Origin: Symbiodinium natans
Lineage: Eukaryota; Sar; Dinophyceae; Suessiales; Symbiodiniaceae
Length of the DNA stretch: 64,000 bases
Direction: 5' to 3'
Assembly (NCBI GenBank): GCA_905221605.1
Contig: CAJNDS010002431.1
Coordinates: 227,089 to 291,088 of the forward strand
Shown: positions 17,591-28,500 of the stretch, one piece after another
Layout: each line of letters opens with the position of its first letter
Position numbering within the stretch: position 1 is the stretch's first letter
Translations under genes and position numbers: made by a program
Notes under the pieces: generated by a model
Seen by the model: only the letters and a program-made list of their open reading frames with translations
Databases searched by the model: none
Told to the model about the DNA's origin: nothing

Positions 17591-20500
17591 TCGGGATCCA
17601 TGAGACCTGGTCGAAGTGGCCCCCGCTCTACGTCAGCAGGACCGAGCATCAAGGAGGAGCCCGACGAGGAGGAGCGTGAGGCCAGAGAGTTGGAGACACC
17701 TGCGTCAACGCCAGGTCATACCCCTAGGGATGGCGAGGCGTCCGTCGAGCCTGGCGCTGGCGGAGGGTCTACGCAGACGCCGGTGGAGCCACTCCCCGTG
17801 GTAGATGGCATGGAAGGACCCTTGGACCACAATAGGCCATGGGCAGCCAACCTTAGCTTCCCCGACCTTACAAAGGTCGCGTCCATCCTTAGGAGGACGA
17901 AACCGGCGAGGTACAACAGTAACGGGTGGATCGGTCCGGCCACCAAAGAGCAAGGGATGCAATGCACCCTGAAGCACAACATCCGTTTCTGGGTGGCTCA
18001 CAAAGACCACTCGTTTGTGCACCGGTGGGACAACGCCTTAGACGACTTCACCAAAGGCGTCTTCCTGTTCCGCGGTGCGGAGCGCACGTTTTCCATAATC
18101 CAGAGGGATGTGGACATGCGCGCGGCGCTCACCATCGATGCCGCAGAACTGGAGGACGGCGACAGCTTCATCATTTTCGCCCGAAGTCAGAAGCAGAGGG
18201 CGGCCGACCACACCGGCGGCTTACCTCGGGTCTCGCCCTATAGAGGCGAGGCCAGGCCATATGGGCAAAGTTTGCGTCGTCCCAGCGCCAGTGCCGAAGG
18301 CAGGCGCACGTACAATCCAAACTATCGACCCGGAACGGGCGATAAAGGATACTACTCACGTCAGCACAGTCGTGGCCACAGTAGGGATCCTAGCCGAGAC
18401 CCTAGAAACAGAGACGTGCGACCGCGCCGAGGGTACATGGACTGTCCGCTGCAGGGTTCCCAACTTCCAGTTGTGGAGAGTTTAGATAGTGAAGAGCCAA
18501 GTGCCCACATTGCCCGTAAACCACCTACGCCTCCTCCTGCACCAGACCGTAGAAAGCGAACTAGGTCGGTTTCCTCGGACTCCTCTGCCTCTTCAGGGAG
18601 TTCGGGGTCGGGTGTCAGTATTCCCACTGGAGCCAAGTACTTCACCCCAGCATGCAACCTTGCAGTACTGTCCAAGGCCCGTAGGAGAACCGTGCACCAA
18701 GGTCTCCAAGCCCTTAGGGACCATGATAAGGCCTTAAGATATCTTTGCAACACCGTGTCCGAACCCGTGAAGGGACCTGCTCACACACTAGCAATTACCT
18801 CGAAGCCTCGTGCCTTTCAGGAGTCCGGCATCCGTGTCATCGACGTCGGATTGGACGCGATGAAGCCGTGGGAGGCCGAAGGGATTCGTAGGACCCTTCA
18901 AGAGGTTAGCCCCAGTTTAGTGGTTGTAGCTATTGAGTACCAGGAACCGGGACTCAATCATAGTGAAGTTGTGGACGAGGTCATAGCCCACTGTGAGTGT
19001 TCAGGGTCAGACTACCTGATAGCTGACGTTGCCGACACTGAACGTTGGGGGTATTTCTCTGTTCCCATGTACCCAGACATAGGACATGGTGATGTGAGCT
19101 ATGTGTCCAATAATTCGGAAATAGCAGATGCATTTGAGGGATGGACCGGTGAAGGCTATCCAACCATGGGACCCAGGAGTTTTTGGGATTTGTTTTCTAG
19201 TGACTTTTTGGGTTGGTTGATCAATTATGCCAATGACCATGCTGCAATTTCACTTGTGGCAACATCGTACCCAGTATGGGACGATGGCGAGATTGATGAT
19301 AGCGAGTTTCCAACCTTCGATTCCGTTGAAAACGAAGATGATGTAGCAAGAATGGACCCAGGAGAAGAGGCCATTCAAGAGGACCTTGAACTAGACGAAG
19401 TTCAAGTGCCAGGTTTGCCTAAAGGCGAGGCCGAACGCCGAGCCGGCTGGAGGAAGTTACCCCAGCGCGTGAGAGTTGCCATCAGGCATTTGCATCGACA
19501 ATTCGGGCATGCGCCGAGAAAGGTACTCTTAAACCTTCTCAGAGCAGCGAAGGTCGACCCGCAGTATCTAGATGGACTGCGTTTGTTGCGCTGCAATGAG
19601 TGCGAGGAGAACGCGCCAAGACGTAGCGCGCACAGCACGTCGTTGCCCGAAAAGTACGTTTTCAATCACACTCTCGGTATTGACCTTCTAGAAGTCACAG
19701 ACGCTACAGGAACCAAGTTTCAGGTCCTAAACATGATCTGTTTAGGGACATGTTTCCAATTAGCCGAAATTGTTCGACAAGGTCCCGGTCAAGCGTCAAG
19801 CGCAAAGTGCTTCGAGGCCATACAGAGGAGGTGGATCACTTGGGCTGGTCACCCCAAAGCACTAAAATGTGATCGCGGATTGCACAACCGCGGCGTCCTA
19901 GCAAGGTACATGGCCGCGCACGGAGTGGATGTTACACACGCGCCGCTCGAAACACCCGAAGCCATAGGCCGAGTGGAGAGACACGGCGGGATCATCAAAG
20001 GAATGGCCCGCAAGGTCATCAGCCAAACTCAACCGCGGGGTTGGTTGGAAATGCAGCAAGTACTTGATGAGACTTGCCTGACAAAGAACAGCCTACTCAG
20101 ACAGGGAGGCTACTCGCCAGCTCAATGGGTGCTGGGTCGAGCGCCACGTGAACTACCATCTATCCTTAATGAGGATGGGCACGCAGATCTAGGAGCCATT
20201 CAGGACTCTCTCGATCCCGAGTCCGCTTTCGCGCTCCAACACATGGTTCGTGCTGAGGCGAAGAAAGCATTCGTCCAGCTGGACACCTCTAAACGAGTTC
20301 AGCGCGCTCTTTTGCGCAACGCGAGAGCGATTCCTGGAGATTACCAGGTGGGCGACGTAGTAACCTTTAGGCGCACCAAGGCTGGGAAGACATCGTGGTC
20401 TCCTGCGTCTAGGGTTATTGGTTTTGAAGGGCGTAGCAAGGAATCGGTTTGGTTGCTTTGCGAAAACATTCCAGTTTTGGCGTCTGCGCAAAACCTGCGA

Positions 20501-21307
20501 CCAGCAACGGACGCAGAGGCTTTGGCCTTTGATATCCTTCATGGGAATGCAATTATCCCTGAGGAAATTGTTAAGGATCAACAAGGGTTCGACGACTATC
20601 GTGAACCAGCACCAACCGGGGATCATGATCCAGCGCCAAATGTGACACTTGAAGAGGGCCCCAGTGATGGACCCATGCCATCTATCCTAGAGGAAGACGA
20701 GGAGCACCCGCGCTCTAGATCACCACCTAAGGTTAGGAACCGAGGTCCCAATAGTTCGAATGGACCAAGGATCAGAGGATCTAGTGGTTTAGGAACCTCT
20801 CAGAGTTCTAGGTCTCGTCGGGTTAGCGTCGCCGAGCCTGAGCAAGAGAGGACTCCAGGTGGAAGTCGGAGGCCGTCGTATGATGTACAGGACGATTTGC
20901 CTGAGCAGCTGCGGCAGCACTTCCAGCGCGTAAGGGATGCGGAAGCGACGCCACCTAGAATTGTCAGCGACCAAAACACGGCGCTGAGTGCGACTCAAGC
21001 CCGACCGCGGGCCAAGTTCATAGCCTTTATGGCGAATCGCGCGGCAAACATTTCAAAGGAAGAAGCCAAGTCCCTTCCAGGCAGCCTCAACTACTATGAC
21101 TGTTCACCCGCTGTCCAGCGCAAGATCGATGAATCTAGAAAGAAGGAATGGATGAAGTATGAATCATTCCAAGCGGCGATTCCAGTAACCGGTAAGATCC
21201 TAAAGGACTTATTGGATGAGGGACATGTTCCATTGCCCTCTAAGTGGGTTGACACTGTCAAAAACATCCACGAACAGCACCTGGAATCATTCGATCCAGA
21301 ATTCTAG
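17590..21307 (+). pseudogene. Copia integrase with flanking accessory regions
   Basis: Frame 2. An N-terminal accessory part (17800-18230) and an unrecognised alpha/beta stretch (18640-19240, IRVIDVGLDAMKPWE ... LVVVAIEYQEPG) precede the integrase. The zinc-binding region has HLHRQFGH and CNEC (19487-19600). The catalytic triad is Asp (19682-19684), Asp in CDRGLHN (19871-19873) and Glu in GRVERHGG (19976-19978), giving D-63-D-35-E. A C-terminal SH3-like GDVVTFRR...WSPASRVIGFEG region lies near 20340-20430. Integrase joins cDNA ends to the genome. The segment ends at in-frame TAG 21305-21307, inside the N-terminal part of the reverse transcriptase. Confidence 0.88.
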
Positions 21308-21957
21308 TCCCGCATGGTTGCTTGTGGCAACTTTGAAGGCGAGTGTGGAGTGAGGACCGATTCGCCCGCATCGGATATTGAAACCCACGCCATGGTGTGC
21401 GCATTCGCAGCGTCAGAAGGAGTACCTGTGCAGGGCTCCGATATCAAAAATGCCTACTTCCAGGCTCTCCCAATAGATCGCATAGTGCTGATGCGACAAC
21501 CCCGAGGGGGACTCCCGGGCGTAGACCCGGAAGCGATGTTGTTATAGTTCGCGTTCCTGTCTATGGACTCCAAGACAGTGGGAGAGGGTTTTGGAAGCGC
21601 GTAGACAAAGACGCATAAGACGTAGGTCTTAATGCGTCGCGCATTTTTCCCGCGTTTTACTACCACACCACGGGTAGTAAAGTGGATCTCTTACTTACCA
21701 CTCATGTCGACGATTTTCTTTGGGCATCAACCCCCACTGGTGATGAAATCATGAATCGACTCTAAGAAAGGTTCGAAATCGGCAGAAAGGAGATCAAGAG
21801 ACTCCGATTTTGCGGGAAGCAATTTGACCAATCCGGCAAGGACATAGTTATCGACGTTAGCGATAACACACGCCGTACTACGTATATCGACATAGCGAAG
21901 GGCCGACAATCTTCGGACCCGATCACGCAAGGTGAAGAACGTCAACTGCGTAGCGTA
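21308..21957 (+). pseudogene. Copia reverse transcriptase, interrupted
   Basis: After the TAG at 21305-21307, frame 2 resumes with MVACGNFEGE and GSDIKNAYFQALP (motif A, Asp). Near 21530-21545 the sense moves to frame 1, reading VPVYGLQDSGRGFWKR. TAA follows at 21616-21618, then THVDDFLWA (catalytic VDD at 21706-21714), TAA at 21763-21765, and RFCGKQFDQSGKD leading into the next segment. One frameshift and three stops across the domain make the enzyme non-functional unless recoding occurs. Confidence 0.9.
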
Positions 21958-22758
21958 GTGGGTAGTCTGAGCTGGATAGCCAGACAAGGCAGGCCGGATA
22001 TCCTGTACAAAGTTTCGTATTTGCAGTCCAAGGTTAAGGGAGCCACCGTAGCTATCCTTAAGGAGGCTAACAAATGCCTTGAAATTGCTCTTGCAGGAAA
22101 AGATTTCTGCATCCGGTACAAAAATGGTCCTTTCGACTTTATGGATCTGGGAGTTTTAACCGCCTCAGATGCCAGTTTTGCCGGGGAGCCAGGTTTACGA
22201 TCCCAGCAGGGACGTATTCACTTCCTAGTTCCAAGGAAGCAATTGACCACGCCAGGCAATTGCGTATTCGATGTTACCTTGATCAGCTTTGGATCAACGA
22301 CAATCAAGAGAGTATGCAGAGCAACTCTCCAAGCCGAGACGTACGCGCTACAGAGTGCGCAAGAGTCAGGTGACCAAATTCGAGCTCTGTTGGCCGAATT
22401 GTATGGACAAGGCAGTCCAGGAGCTGATTGGTACGACCGATCCAGAAGGACGGTTCCGCACATGATGCTCACAGACTGTCGTAGTCTGTCTGAGCACCTC
22501 AACGTGGAGGTCCCTTCACGTGTCCAAGACAAACGTCTCCAAATAGAACTGAACGCGTTGCGTCAGGCGTTGTTCGAAGACGATGGCACCCGCAGTACCG
22601 AGGTCTTTCCCGGTGCAGGTGACCAAGTTGTGTGGACCTCTACGGCCACCATGATCGCTGATTGCTTGACGAAGAGTATGCGCCCCGACTTCCTCATCAA
22701 GGTATTGACAGCCTGTCAGTATCAAATCGAGAGGCAGTCAGAGAAGCAACTAGGGTGA
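21958..22758 (+). pseudogene. Copia connection and RNase H domain
   Basis: Frame 1 is open to TGA at 22756-22758. It starts MGSLSWIARQGRPDILYKV, the usual end of copia reverse transcriptase. RNase H residues are Asp in TASDASFAG (22168-22170), Glu in QAETYALQ (22336-22338), Asp in LTDCRS (22474-22476) and Asp in IADCLTK (22660-22662). The domain itself is intact; it is called a pseudogene because it is cut off from its polyprotein by upstream stops. RNase H would degrade the RNA strand during cDNA synthesis. Confidence 0.92.
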
Positions 22759-23331
22759 TCTACACGACACTAAGTGTGTGTGTGTGTGTCAGTCATGCGA
22801 TTCCTAAGCAACGCATGCACGTTTCGTGCGATCGAGTCAAGACGCACAGCGATTTTCCGCTCATTCATGCCAGAGAGAAGGTTGAGTCTCAATCTCACCT
22901 ATGTATAGCCTGGACATGAATGAGAGTGTATTGATGGCATAGATGTTGACTGTATTTTATCCGCTACATTTGGCTTACAGAGCGCTCTTGAGCATACCTG
23001 TCTATGCAGTGAGAAAAGGTGAAAGCCGCCAGCTTTTCCCAAAGGATCATTTGTCTCCACTACCCCTTCAGCACCAAGAAGTGGACCCTAATGCTCCTGA
23101 AGCCCTGGAGAGCCTAAGACCTTCAAAGCCCAAGCCCCAAGCCCCAGACCCCAAAACCCTTACCCCAAATCCTAAACGCCAAAACCCTAACCCTGACTCC
23201 GCAACCCCAAACCCTAAACCTCAAACCCGAAGCCCTCAACTTCGCCCTAAACCCTAAACCCCAAACCCTAAACCCTAAGCCCTAAACCCTAAACCCTAAA
23301 CTAAACCCCTCGGCACCAGTAGTACTGGCAG
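22759..23331. other. Copia 3' flank and telomere-type tract
   Basis: A (TG)n stretch at 22776-22790 and ordinary unique DNA follow the RNase H stop; a 3' LTR may begin here, but no partner copy is visible. From 23100 degenerate CCCTAAA-like units appear, becoming clean at about 23240-23310 just before the next exon-like island. Confidence 0.6.
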
Positions 23332-23394
23332 CTGAGGAGCCCCGACGCGGAGGAGCACCTGCGGATGGCCAAGGACCCTCTTACGCGGCTTCGC
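23332..23394 (+). CDS. Exon-like island, gene unidentified
   Basis: After ctggcAG the frame reads LRSPDAEEHLRMAKDPLTRLR and then meets TAG directly before GGTTTGGGG. CCCTAAA lies upstream and TTTAGGG downstream. The TAG is probably part of the exon-intron edge rather than a real stop. A second open frame exists in the same piece, so the frame is moderately supported. Confidence 0.45.
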
Positions 23395-24196
23395 TAGGGT
23401 TTGGGGTTTAGGGTTTAGGGTTTAGGGTTTAGGGTTTAGGGTTTAGGGTTTAGGGTTTAGGGTTTGCGGGAGTTTCGGGGTATGGGGGGTTTAGGGTTTA
23501 GCAGTTTCGGGTTTAGGGGTTTGTATAGCGGTGGGGTGTAGGGTTTAGAGCCCAGAGCTTCGTGATTCCGAGTGCGGAGTTAAGGGTTTTCGGCAGTTAG
23601 TCTTGGATGCTAATGTTCCGCTTTCTCTAAATGCAACCCAGATTCAAGGGGTCTATAGTAGGTGGAGGGCCATGATTTAGACTCCAGTACCCTGGGACCT
23701 AAACCCGAATTAAATTACTGGACGGTTTAGGGCTTGGAGATTTGGCCTTTAGGGTGTTGACAGAGATAAACCTGATACCCGACAACCAGAACGGCTTTGA
23801 AGCAACCTAAACCCGAAACCCTAAACCCCAAACCCTAAACCCTAAATCCGAAACCCTAAATCCGAAACTCTAAACACTAAACCCTAAACCTGAAAAGGAG
23901 CAAGATCGAGACGACAGCTTCCGAGCTGACTCCCGCGTTCCGGAGGTGCGCGGGCCAGCATGGGTCGTGGATTTTACATGACTTGAGGCTGCGGGGGGGT
24001 TAGGGTTTAGGGTTTAGGGTTTGAGATTCAGGGTGTTGGTCTAGGGTTTAGGATGTATATGGTTTAGGGTCTGAAACTCAAACTTCAGCCCGTCACCCTA
24101 GCTAAGCTTTACACCCCTAAGCCCTACAGCCTAAACCCCAAAACCCAAACCCTAAACCCTAAACGCACTTCAAGTTCGAACCCTAACCCCCAGTGA

Positions 24197-24300
24197 ACCC
24201 AAACCCTAAACCCTAAACCCTAAACCCTAAACCCTAAACCCTAAACCCTAAACCCTAAACCCTAAGCCCTAAACCCTAAACCCTAAACCCCAGCGAGCCC
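24197..24300. repeat. CCCTAAA array, about 14 units
   Basis: Clean CCCTAAA heptamers with one CCCTAAG variant lie just upstream of the exon-like island 24304-24382. The longer TTTAGGG array on the other side of that island (24384-24680) is its reverse complement, so the exon sits in the loop of a potential large hairpin. Confidence 0.95.
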
Positions 24301-24303
24301 TAG

Positions 24304-24382
24304 CCAGGGAGCCGCAGAGCTCCTCCTCCGGCGTCTGCCGGAGACGCTGGCTGAGGACGTGGCCCGCATCGAGGCCTGGATC
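24304..24382 (+). CDS. Exon-like island, gene unidentified
   Basis: Frame 24302 modulo 3 reads QGAAELLLRRLPETLAED and VARIEAWIG, a typical amphipathic helical protein segment, in strongly coding-like GC-rich DNA. CCAG acceptors lie at its left edge and the right edge is GG-GTTAGGG. CCCTAAA before and TTTAGGG after fit the polarity of confirmed exons. Family unknown. Confidence 0.55.
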
Positions 24383-24383
24383 G

Positions 24384-24680
24384 GGTTAGGGTTTAGGGTT
24401 TAGGGTTTAGGGTTTAGGGTTTAGGGTTTAGGGTTTAGGGTTTAGGGTTTAGGGTTTAGGGTTTAGGGTTTAGGGTTTAGGGTTTAGGGTTTAGGGTTTA
24501 GGGGTTTAGGGTTTAGGGTTTAGGGTTTAGGGTTAGGGTTTAGGGTTTAGGGTTTAGGGTTTAGGGTTTAGGGTTTAGGGTTTAGGGTTTAGGGTTTAGG
24601 GTTTAGGGTTTAGGGTTTAGGGTTTAGGGTTTAGTTTAGGGTTTAGTTTTTAGGGTTTAGTTTTTAGGGTTTAGGGTTTG
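24384..24680. repeat. Longest TTTAGGG array in the window
   Basis: About 300 bp of nearly perfect TTTAGGG (roughly 42 units, with a few 6- or 8-base slips and TTTTTAGGG variants near 24640-24665). It is internal, not terminal: coding-like sequence continues on both sides. Confidence 0.95.
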
Positions 24681-24718
24681 CTGTGATAGGGAGTAGATGC
24701 TGTGAAGGTTAGGTTTCG

Positions 24719-24784
24719 GAACAAGCTCGAAAGCTTCGTGAGGTGCTGAAGAGCAGCTTTGGCCCGATTGTGGAGGGCCATCTA
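24719..24784 (+). CDS. Exon-like island, gene unidentified
   Basis: Reads EQARKLREVLKSSFGPIVEGH in one frame, very protein-like, starting near GTTTCG at 24718. The exact splice edges are not clear. It may belong to the same gene as 23332-23394 and 24304-24382, all being helical and charged on the same strand. Confidence 0.45.
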
Positions 24785-25182
24785 ACACTTTTCTCCCACC
24801 CCACGCCGTCCAAGGCGGCAAAGCCACCCAAACCTATTCCTTTTAGGGTTTAGGCCTAAACTCAGACAACAGTCCACTTTTCAAAACTTTGATGTTGGTT
24901 GAATCCGAGAGTCAAGGGTGCCAGCAAGGTCTCGAAGGTAAGAGGACAGGCTGCCAGCCCAGGGCGGCAGGGCCAGGCAGGGGCCTGGAAGGGCCAAGCG
25001 CCCCAAAAAACTAGGGTCAGGGGGTCAGGAGGCCCAGAAGGGGAACTGATTTTTGAGCCTGAGCACGCTGCGGCGAGGGGTCCGGGTCCTCCTGGCCTAG
25101 GGGCCCGGGGCGTACCCCCCCCAAAAAAGGTCAGCGACCCCCAGGGTCAAGGGGGCGGAGTTTAGGGTATTTACTTTTTTAG

Positions 25183-25281
25183 AAGGGACCAGTACTGGTC
25201 CCAAGAGGAGAACGTGTTCCGGTACGGGGCCCATCGTGGGCGCTACGGACCCAGCGACCTGGGTCGGCTTGTGCCATCGAG
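25183..25281 (+). CDS. Exon, gene unidentified
   Basis: A strong pyrimidine tract and AG (25170-25182) precede an open 99-bp segment reading DQYWSQEENVFRYGAHRGRY and then GPSDLGRLVPS, ending at GAG before GT. This is one of the clearest exon signatures outside the uL23 gene. Aromatic- and Gly-rich; family not recognised. Confidence 0.55.
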
Positions 25282-25514
25282 GTCAAAGGGCTTAAGCGCC
25301 GCCCCCCAACGTAGGGGGGGCGGCCTAGGACCTGAGTTTAGGGTTTAGGGTTTAGGGTTCAGGGCTTAGGGCTTAGGGCTTAGGGTTTAGGGTCTAGGTT
25401 TTCGGGCTCTTGAGGTTTTGCCACAGGGCTTTAAGGGCTTTGAGGGCTCTTAATCGTTTGGGGGGCTCTGGTTTTTTTTTACTGGAGTTAAGGGATTATG
25501 GCTTACAATAGGGG

Positions 25515-28500
25515 TGAGGTTTCATACGTTTTTTCGGTTTTAAGGGATTCACGGCGCTGGGTTGGGAACTTCCACGGGCTCAGTCCCGAAGCCTTAAACT
25601 CCATAAGCCCCCAACTCTACATAAGCTCAAACCCTAGCCCTAAACCCTAAACCCTAGCCCTAAACCCTAAACCCTAGCCCTAAACCCTAAACCCTACTAA
25701 GGTCCTAAATCCTCGAAACCCTTAACCCTATACCACCCTGGGGGGTGGGGGCCGAAAAGGCGCAGATCACTGCCTTTGTCCGACATCCGCTCCTGGGAGG
25801 TTTGGGGTTTAGGGTTGAGGGTTGAGGGTTTGGGTGGATTCCCTTTGTCTACCCTATTGAAACACAAATGCGAGGAACGTTTCCTTTGCACTCAAAAAAT
25901 CATGGGTTGAGGGTTGAAGGTTGGGTGCTGGGGGAGGTGTCGGACCTTAAGCTTGTGTGGCTTGGCTTAAGCTCAGTGTAGTTAACGGAGATCACATGGG
26001 TGAACCCTAGATTCCTCAACTTTCGGCCCTATACATCTCACAGAGGCTTACAGTTCCTGTAGTAAGGAGAATATACTCTAATAGACGAGGTCCTCAACCC
26101 GGCTTCCTAACTATTGACTCTGTTCCTGGGTTCCCCTTTGACCCACAAACCCTAAACCCTCTGGGCTCAACCCTCAACCCCAAACCCTGCAAACCCTGAA
26201 TCGTCAACCCTCAACCCTACACCCTACGCCCTACACCCTAAACCCTAAACCCTAAACCCTAAACCCTAAACCCTAAACCCTAAACCCTAAACCCTATGCT
26301 TGTTCTCTCGCGACAGCTTCGCTGCCCAGCAACCGGGGTGCTGCGGCGGCTGCACTCAGCTCCGGGCTGCTGGGATGCCAGAGAAGCAGGGTTTAGGGTT
26401 TAGGGTTTAGGGTTTAGGGTTTGGGGTTTAGGGTTTAGGGTTTCGGGTTTAGGGTTTAGGGTGTTTGAGGGGTTTTGGGGGGGGGTTTTGGGGGCTTAGG
26501 GTATTTTAGGGGTTTGGGGATGTGGGGACTTGGGGTTTTTGGGGGGTTTTGGGGGATTTTGGGGCGTTGGGGTTTGGGGGGTTTTGGGGCTTTGGGGCTG
26601 TGGGTTTGGGGTTTTTTTGACTGGGTTTCGGGCTCACGCATGTGTTTCACTTGATGCCAGCCTGGCGGTTCAGGGTCCAGGGCTTAGGGTTTAGGGCTTA
26701 GGGCTTAGGGTTTAGGTTCAGGTTTAGGTTTTAGGGGTTTATGGGGTTCAGGTGTTAGGGGATTAGGGCTTAGGAGGACAGGATTCTTCCTGCTTAAATT
26801 TTCATCCTAGTGAGTCGTGATGCACCATGTCAAACTAAACCCTAAACCCACCTTCCCAGTCTGAGGAGATGCGGTGCAAAGCTACAGTCAAGCTCCCTTT
26901 ACGGAGCTTAACCCCCTGGTCCCGAAACCTTAAACCTAAACCCTCAATTCCTGACTCTAAACCTAAAACCCTCAACCTAAACCCTCAATTCCTAGGATCT
27001 AAACCTAAACCCCCAACCTAAACCCTCAATTCCTAAGCTCTAAACTGGTGCCTGGGATAATCTGAGGCTGAGAGACCTCTGCGAAGCGAACGGAAGGCAT
27101 GTGCCTGGAGGTGGCAACATCTTGCCCGTCAGACTCGGCGGCTTCGTGCTTGGAGATTTAAGGGTTTTAAGGTTTAGGGTTGAGGGTTCAGGGTTTAGGG
27201 TTTAGGGTTTAGGCTAGCGCTTGAGAACTTAAAGTTTAGGGGGCTAGGGCTTGCGAATGTTGGGGCTAGAGGGTTTTACTCTTTCAGGCTTTGGTTTTAG
27301 GGCTCGTGTCTGAGATCGCGAATGCTTGTAACACGACATCTGCTGTAACATGTGTTGAGAGAAGGATCGGACACCCAAAAAGGGATGGAGGGTTCAGAAC
27401 TCGCGCACGAGCCCTGGAGTATTTGTGTGGTTCCAATAGGGTTTAGGGTCTGGGGTTTAGGGTTTCGCGTTTAGTGGTACGCTTTCTAGACCCCTTTGCA
27501 ACCCCAGAAGCCCTAGAAGCCCTAGAAACGCTAGAAACCCTAGAATCCCTGGAAGCCCCACAAGCCCTAGAAGCCCTAGAAAGCCTTAAAGACTCTAAAC
27601 CGTACAAGCCCTAAACCGTAAACCAACAGGTGACTTTGCTGAGTTGGATGACCCCTTGCTCTTGGCCCTGCTACTTGGCTCATGAGGGTTTAGGGTTTAG
27701 GGTTTAGGGTTTACTGGTCTTAAAGCACTCAACCCGAAGGCCAAACAACACCAGGGGATCCCTAAGCCCCTTCCAAGAAGCAGGCTGCTTGCCCAATTAG
27801 CCGTCTTCAGAAAGAAGCCCTAAAGCCTGAAATGCAACCCTGGAACCTGAAAGCCTCAAACCCTAAACCCTAAACCCTAAGCCCTAAACCCTAAACCCTA
27901 AACCCTAAACCCTAAAACCCCCAAGCTCAAAACCCTGAAGCCCTCAAAGCCACCAAGCCCGAAACCCGGAGCTCCAAAACCCTTAAAGCCCAAAAACCCT
28001 AAACCCTTAGAACCATCGAGAGCCTCTCTACAGCCTAAACCCTAAACCCTAAGCCCTAAACTCTACATTCCTAAACCCTACACCCTAAACCCTAAACCCT
28101 AAACCCTAAACCCTCAACCCTCAACCCTCAACCCTAAACCCTAAACCCTAAACCCTAAACCCTAAACCCTAAACCCTAAACCCTAAACCCTAAACCCTAC
28201 CCCCCCGGCCCTTTTGTGAGGATCGAGGCCGGGTTGCTGATACCGAAGTGGCAGCCAGAAGCCAGGCTCGGGGGGTTTAGGGTTTAGGGTTTAGGGTTTG
28301 GGGTTTGGGGTTTAGGGTTTAGGGTTTAGGTGTGGGGTTTGGGGTTTGGGGCTTGGGGCTTGGGGCTTGGGGCTTGGGTTTGGGGTTTGGGGTTTGGGGT
28401 TTGGGTTAGGGTTTAGGGTTTAGGGTTTAGGGTTTGGGGTTTGGGGTTTAGGGTTTGGGGTTTGGGGTTTTGGGTTTGGGGTTTGGGTTAGGGCTTAGGG

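Larger units (their letters stand above)
12816..22758 (+). mobile_element. Ty1/copia-type retrotransposon, decayed, 5' end in gap
   Basis: The order is gag with zinc knuckle, protease-like region, RapZ-C-like domain, integrase, reverse transcriptase, RNase H. Integrase before reverse transcriptase is the copia order. The reading frame (position modulo 3) goes 0, 2, 0, 1, 2, 1, so at least five frame changes interrupt it. In-frame stops in the reverse transcriptase are TAG 21305-21307, TAA 21616-21618 and TAA 21763-21765. No LTR pair could be identified: the 5' side is lost in the gap, and nothing between 22759 and 23200 could be matched to it. It lies beside the LINE on the opposite strand and is nearly free of telomere heptamers. 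Confidence 0.9.

Noticed and set aside
21300-21770. Reassigned stop codons in this organism
   Set aside because: The LINE ORF2, the uL23 gene and the 314-codon ORF all use standard stops and have no internal TAA/TAG/TGA. The three stops in the reverse transcriptase fit pseudogene decay.
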